NCBI RefSeq assembly: GCF_050632385.1
Contig: NZ_CP192599.1
Span: 682,001 to 746,000, forward strand
Length of the DNA stretch: 64,000 nt
Source: Humitalea sp050632385
Lineage (GTDB): Bacteria; Pseudomonadota; Alphaproteobacteria; Acetobacterales; Acetobacteraceae
Direction of reading: 5' to 3'
Each line of letters starts with the position of its first letter. The stretch's first letter is position 1. The position numbers were made by a program, and so were the translations under genes. Under the pieces are notes generated by a model. That model was given only the letters and a program-made list of their open reading frames with translations, did no database searches and was not told where the DNA came from. This document shows, one piece after another, positions 61,324 through 64,000 of this stretch.

Positions 61324-62919
61324 ATGACTTCGGCGCCGCGCGCTGTCTTTGCCTATGGCGCGGCTCTCCTGCTGGGGGCCGCGCTGGCGCTTTGGGTCTT
61401 TCCGCTCGACGTGCTCTTCCCCCGCGCCGGCTTCGACTGGCGCCCCGTGGGCGACACCGCGCAGCATATCGTCGCCCAACGCTATCTGCTGGCCGAGCCC
61501 TGGCGCTGGCCGCCCACCCTGGCCCTGACGTTGAACACGCAGGAAGGTGGGGTGAACACCGTTTTTGCTGACGTCATCCCGCTTCTGACGCTGGCACTCA
61601 AAACCATTCGCGGCGTCCTGCCGCCCGGCTTCCACGGCGTCGGATTGTTCGGCGGCCTGGCTTGGCTGCTGCAACCCGTCGCTGCCGTCTGGGCGCTGCG
61701 CGGGGCAGGGGAGACGCGGTTGCTGCCGGCCATCGGCGTCGCGCTGGCGGCGGCATCGATGCCCGCCTTCATCGGGCGTTTCGGGCACGCCGCGTTGACC
61801 GGGCATTTCGTGCTGTTGGTGGCGCTTGGCTTCTACCTGCGCCTGGTCGTGCGCCCGAATGCGGCGCTTTGGGCCGCGGCGATCCTGGCGCAGGTCGCGA
61901 CCCTGCTGATCCACCCCTATCTCGCCGCGATGTCCTTGGCCCTGCTCGGCGCCGTGCCGCTGACGCGGTTGCTGCGTGGAAACTCCTTCCTCGCATCCGG
62001 CGTCGCGGTCGGCGTGGCGCTGGTGGCGATGGTCGGGGTGATGGCGGGGTTCGGCTACCTCGGCGCCGCCGGCGATGGTGGCTATGGGCAGTTCGCGATG
62101 AACCTGCTGTCGCCGGTCTGGCCGGCGGGATCGGGGCTGATCGGCTGGCCTTGGTCGCCGCAACTGGATGCAACCGGGCATGGCGGCTGGGAAGGCTACA
62201 ACTGGCTGGGCTTTGGGCTATTGGCTGCCCTATTGGTGGGCGTGCTGGCGCGACCGGGCGTGGCCTTCGCCGGAATGCGGGCACATGCGGGGCTGGTGCT
62301 GGCGCTCTTCGCGCTGACCCTGCTCGCCGTCAGTCACAAGGTCGGCTTCGGTGACAGACTCATCCTGGACCTTGGCCAGGCCCCGGGCTTCCTGGAACAG
62401 TTCCGCAGTTCCGGCCGCTTCTTCTGGCCCGTCGCCTATGGGTTGCTGATCGGCGGCTTCGTCCTGCTGGCGCGGATTTCCCCCGCCCTTTGCCTGGTCG
62501 CCGGCCTGCTGCAATTCGCCGATGCCGCCCCCCTGCGCCGCGCCATCGCCGACTGGGCCGCCGCCCGCCCCCCCTGGACGGTCGATGCCCCCGCCCTGCG
62601 CGACGCCTTTGCCGGCGCCCAAACCCTGACCCTGCTGCCAAGCTGGCCCTGCGTGGATGCCGCCCGCGACGGCGACACCCTGACCCGCCTCTTGGAAGTC
62701 CTGGCCCTCGCCTCCGAACGCGCCGTGCCGGTCAGCACCATGTATGTCGCCCGCTGGCGCAACCCACCGGTCTGCCGGGACGCCACACTGGCCTCCGCCC
62801 CCCTGGCACCAGGCGAAGTGCGGCTGATCCTGCCGCTCGCCCAGCCCAGCCTGGCGCCGCTGGTGCCCGATGCGGTGGCGCGCTGCGGGCAGGTGGGCGA
62901 CGTGACCCTCTGCCGCTGA
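61324..62919 (+). CDS. DUF6311-like polytopic membrane protein
   Basis: 531 residues with about ten membrane helices and a soluble C-terminal part. VGDTAQHIVAQRYLLAEPWRWPP near residue 45 and NTVFADVIPLLTLALK resemble DUF6311 proteins, thought to be GT-C-like glycosyltransferases. The putative catalytic acidic residue is the aspartate in GDTAQH. Role not established. It starts 16 bases after gap and may be transcribed with it. Confidence 0.75.
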   Translation: MTSAPRAVFAYGAALLLGAALALWVFPLDVLFPRAGFDWRPVGDTAQHIVAQRYLLAEPWRWPPTLALTLNTQEGGVNTVFADVIPLLTLALKTIRGVLPPGFHGVGLFGGLAWLLQPVAAVWALRGAGETRLLPAIGVALAAASMPAFIGRFGHAALTGHFVLLVALGFYLRLVVRPNAALWAAAILAQVATLLIHPYLAAMSLALLGAVPLTRLLRGNSFLASGVAVGVALVAMVGVMAGFGYLGAAGDGGYGQFAMNLLSPVWPAGSGLIGWPWSPQLDATGHGGWEGYNWLGFGLLAALLVGVLARPGVAFAGMRAHAGLVLALFALTLLAVSHKVGFGDRLILDLGQAPGFLEQFRSSGRFFWPVAYGLLIGGFVLLARISPALCLVAGLLQFADAAPLRRAIADWAAARPPWTVDAPALRDAFAGAQTLTLLPSWPCVDAARDGDTLTRLLEVLALASERAVPVSTMYVARWRNPPVCRDATLASAPLAPGEVRLILPLAQPSLAPLVPDAVARCGQVGDVTLCR

Positions 62920-62930
62920 CGGTCGTGGCA

Positions 62931-63181
62931 GTAATGGGACGGTTGCGCCAGTGGAAGGGGCTTCGCCCCCTCCACGCCTCCCCCACCAGGGGCCGCCACC
63001 CTGGACCGGCGGAGTATTGGTAAAATAAAGGGAGGGGTATCAAGGTCACGCCATTGGTGCAACGTGCTCCATGCCCCTCCCTTTATTTTACCAACAGCGT
63101 GGGTTCCAAGGGGCCACGGTCCCTTGGTGGGGAGAGTTTGAGAGGGGCGAAGCCCCTTTCAAAGCGCGACTTCCCCATTAC
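62931..63181. repeat. Interspersed palindromic element, copy C (251 bp)
   Basis: It fills the gap between convergent genes and reaches into the antiporter stop codon. Outer ends are GTAATGGG on both sides, inverted. The arms match those of copy A in swapped order: its left arm is homologous to the reverse complement of the right arm of A, and its right arm to that of the left. The centre is a perfect 21-bp inverted repeat, 63017-63037 with 63074-63094, around a 36-base loop with GTCACGCCA. Confidence 0.85.
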
Positions 63182-64000
63182 GGCACCACCGCCATGAACA
63201 GGAACGCCGCGAAGATCACCAGGTGCACGGCGCCCTGCAACACTGTCGTCCGTCCGCTGCCCAGGGTCAGCCCGGCGGTGAACAGGGTCAGCACCAGCAA
63301 CACCGTTTCCGACGGCCGCAGCCCCAGCACCAGCGGCTGGCCCAGCCAGATCGCCACCACCGCGACCACCGGGATGGTCAGGCCGATGCAGGCGATGACC
63401 GAGCCCAGCGCCAGGTTCAGCGACGTCTGCAACCGGTTCCGCCGCGCCGCGCGCACCGCCGAAAACCCCTCCGGCAGCAGCACCAGCGCCGCGATGGCGA
63501 CGCCCACGACCGACACCGGGGCGGCGGCCGCGGCGACCCCTGCCTCGACCGCGGGGGCCAGGAACTTGGCCAGCAGCACGACGCCGACCAGCGCCGGCAG
63601 CATCAGCCCCGCGGACATCCACGTGGCCCGCAGGCTGGGCGGGTCGGCGATGCCATCGGCGTCATCCGCCTCCGGCAGAAAGTATTCGCGGTGGCGCACC
63701 GTCTGCACGAACAGGAACACGACATACAGCACCAGCGACACCACCGACACGAAGACCAGTTGCGCCGTGTTGAACACCGGCCCGGGGGTCGAGGCGGTGT
63801 AGTTCGGCAGCACCAGGGTCAAGGTCGCCATTGCCGCCAGCACGGCCAGGTAGGCCGCGGCGGCGCGGGCCTGGAACCCCTGTTCCAGATAACGCGCGCC
63901 CCCCAGCACCAGCGCCAGGCCGACGATGCCATTCAGCGCGATCATCAGCGCGGCGAAGACGGAATCGCGCGCCACGGTTTCCTTGCCGCCGCCCAGCATC
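63178..64000 (-). CDS. Calcium/proton antiporter ChaA-like (N-terminus outside window)
   Basis: The frame runs to the window edge, so the N-terminus is missing; 274 residues are visible. Helices and the acidic motif VLLPEGFSAVRAARRNRLQTSLNLALGSVIACIGLTIP are typical of the second alpha repeat of cation/proton exchangers such as ChaA. Family members exchange calcium, sodium or potassium for protons. An internal ATG at 63999 is unlikely to be the true start, as about 90 residues would be lost. Confidence 0.87.
   Translation of the reverse strand, partial: MLGGGKETVARDSVFAALMIALNGIVGLALVLGGARYLEQGFQARAAAAYLAVLAAMATLTLVLPNYTASTPGPVFNTAQLVFVSVVSLVLYVVFLFVQTVRHREYFLPEADDADGIADPPSLRATWMSAGLMLPALVGVVLLAKFLAPAVEAGVAAAAAPVSVVGVAIAALVLLPEGFSAVRAARRNRLQTSLNLALGSVIACIGLTIPVVAVVAIWLGQPLVLGLRPSETVLLVLTLFTAGLTLGSGRTTVLQGAVHLVIFAAFLFMAVVP

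Overview
This window is chromosomal DNA from a GC-rich alphaproteobacterium, most likely a Roseomonas-like member of the Acetobacteraceae. That call is an inference. It rests on the very high GC content, the many GTG/TTG starts, two Bug-type periplasmic receptors, the helicase/S4/fdxA/carD block, the pst-pho cluster and divergent tsaD-hemC. I see no phage, plasmid, insertion-sequence or CRISPR signature. The window is mostly densely packed core genome with a few accessory genes.

Layout. 1-2307: tail of a solute-binding protein, then a two-gene unit of unknown function whose second product carries an HExxH metalloprotease motif. 2401-6934: a TRAP transporter (dctPQM) with a polysaccharide-deacetylase/allantoinase-like enzyme, and a divergent RidA protein. 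7186-11841: exported carbonic anhydrase-like protein, secreted trypsin-like protease, RadC, a copper-handling pair, ThpR and a GDSL esterase. 11840-17441: ybbA-ybbP ABC system, a deaminase and an MsbA-like exporter. 17594-21951: Bax inhibitor-1 homologue, a large exported alpha/beta hydrolase, and a cyclic-nucleotide-gated MscS channel. 22058-26984: carD, fdxA, S4 protein and SUV3-like helicase. 27049-30003: MFS permease, amidohydrolase and a DUF1194 protein. 30126-34179: aconitase and divergent ccmAB. 34176-39521: phoB-phoU-pstBACS, with a Pho box. 39662-43588: gpsA, rlmJ, tsaD and hemC. 43620-47195: acyltransferase, lipoprotein, PEP-CTERM protein and LysE exporter. 47206-50820: metZ with a SAM-II riboswitch, tRNA-Gly, panB, and sugE with a probable guanidine-II riboswitch. 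51021-55188: anmK, a carboxymuconolactone decarboxylase-family protein and two Bug receptors. 55232-62919: pgk, an AbrB-family membrane protein, tkt, gap and a DUF6311 membrane protein. 63178-64000: cation/proton antiporter, cut by the window edge.

How the genes work together. Phosphate starvation is served by the pst-pho cluster, although no phoR is present. Central carbon flow is served by tkt-gap, pgk and acnA. Methionine synthesis is under SAM control, and guanidinium export is probably under guanidine control.

The most unusual signal is a family of palindromic intergenic elements at 6941-7180, 30008-30125 and 62931-63181. All three sit exactly between convergent gene ends. Two of them carry a perfectly paired central stem whose sequence differs between copies but stays fully complementary.
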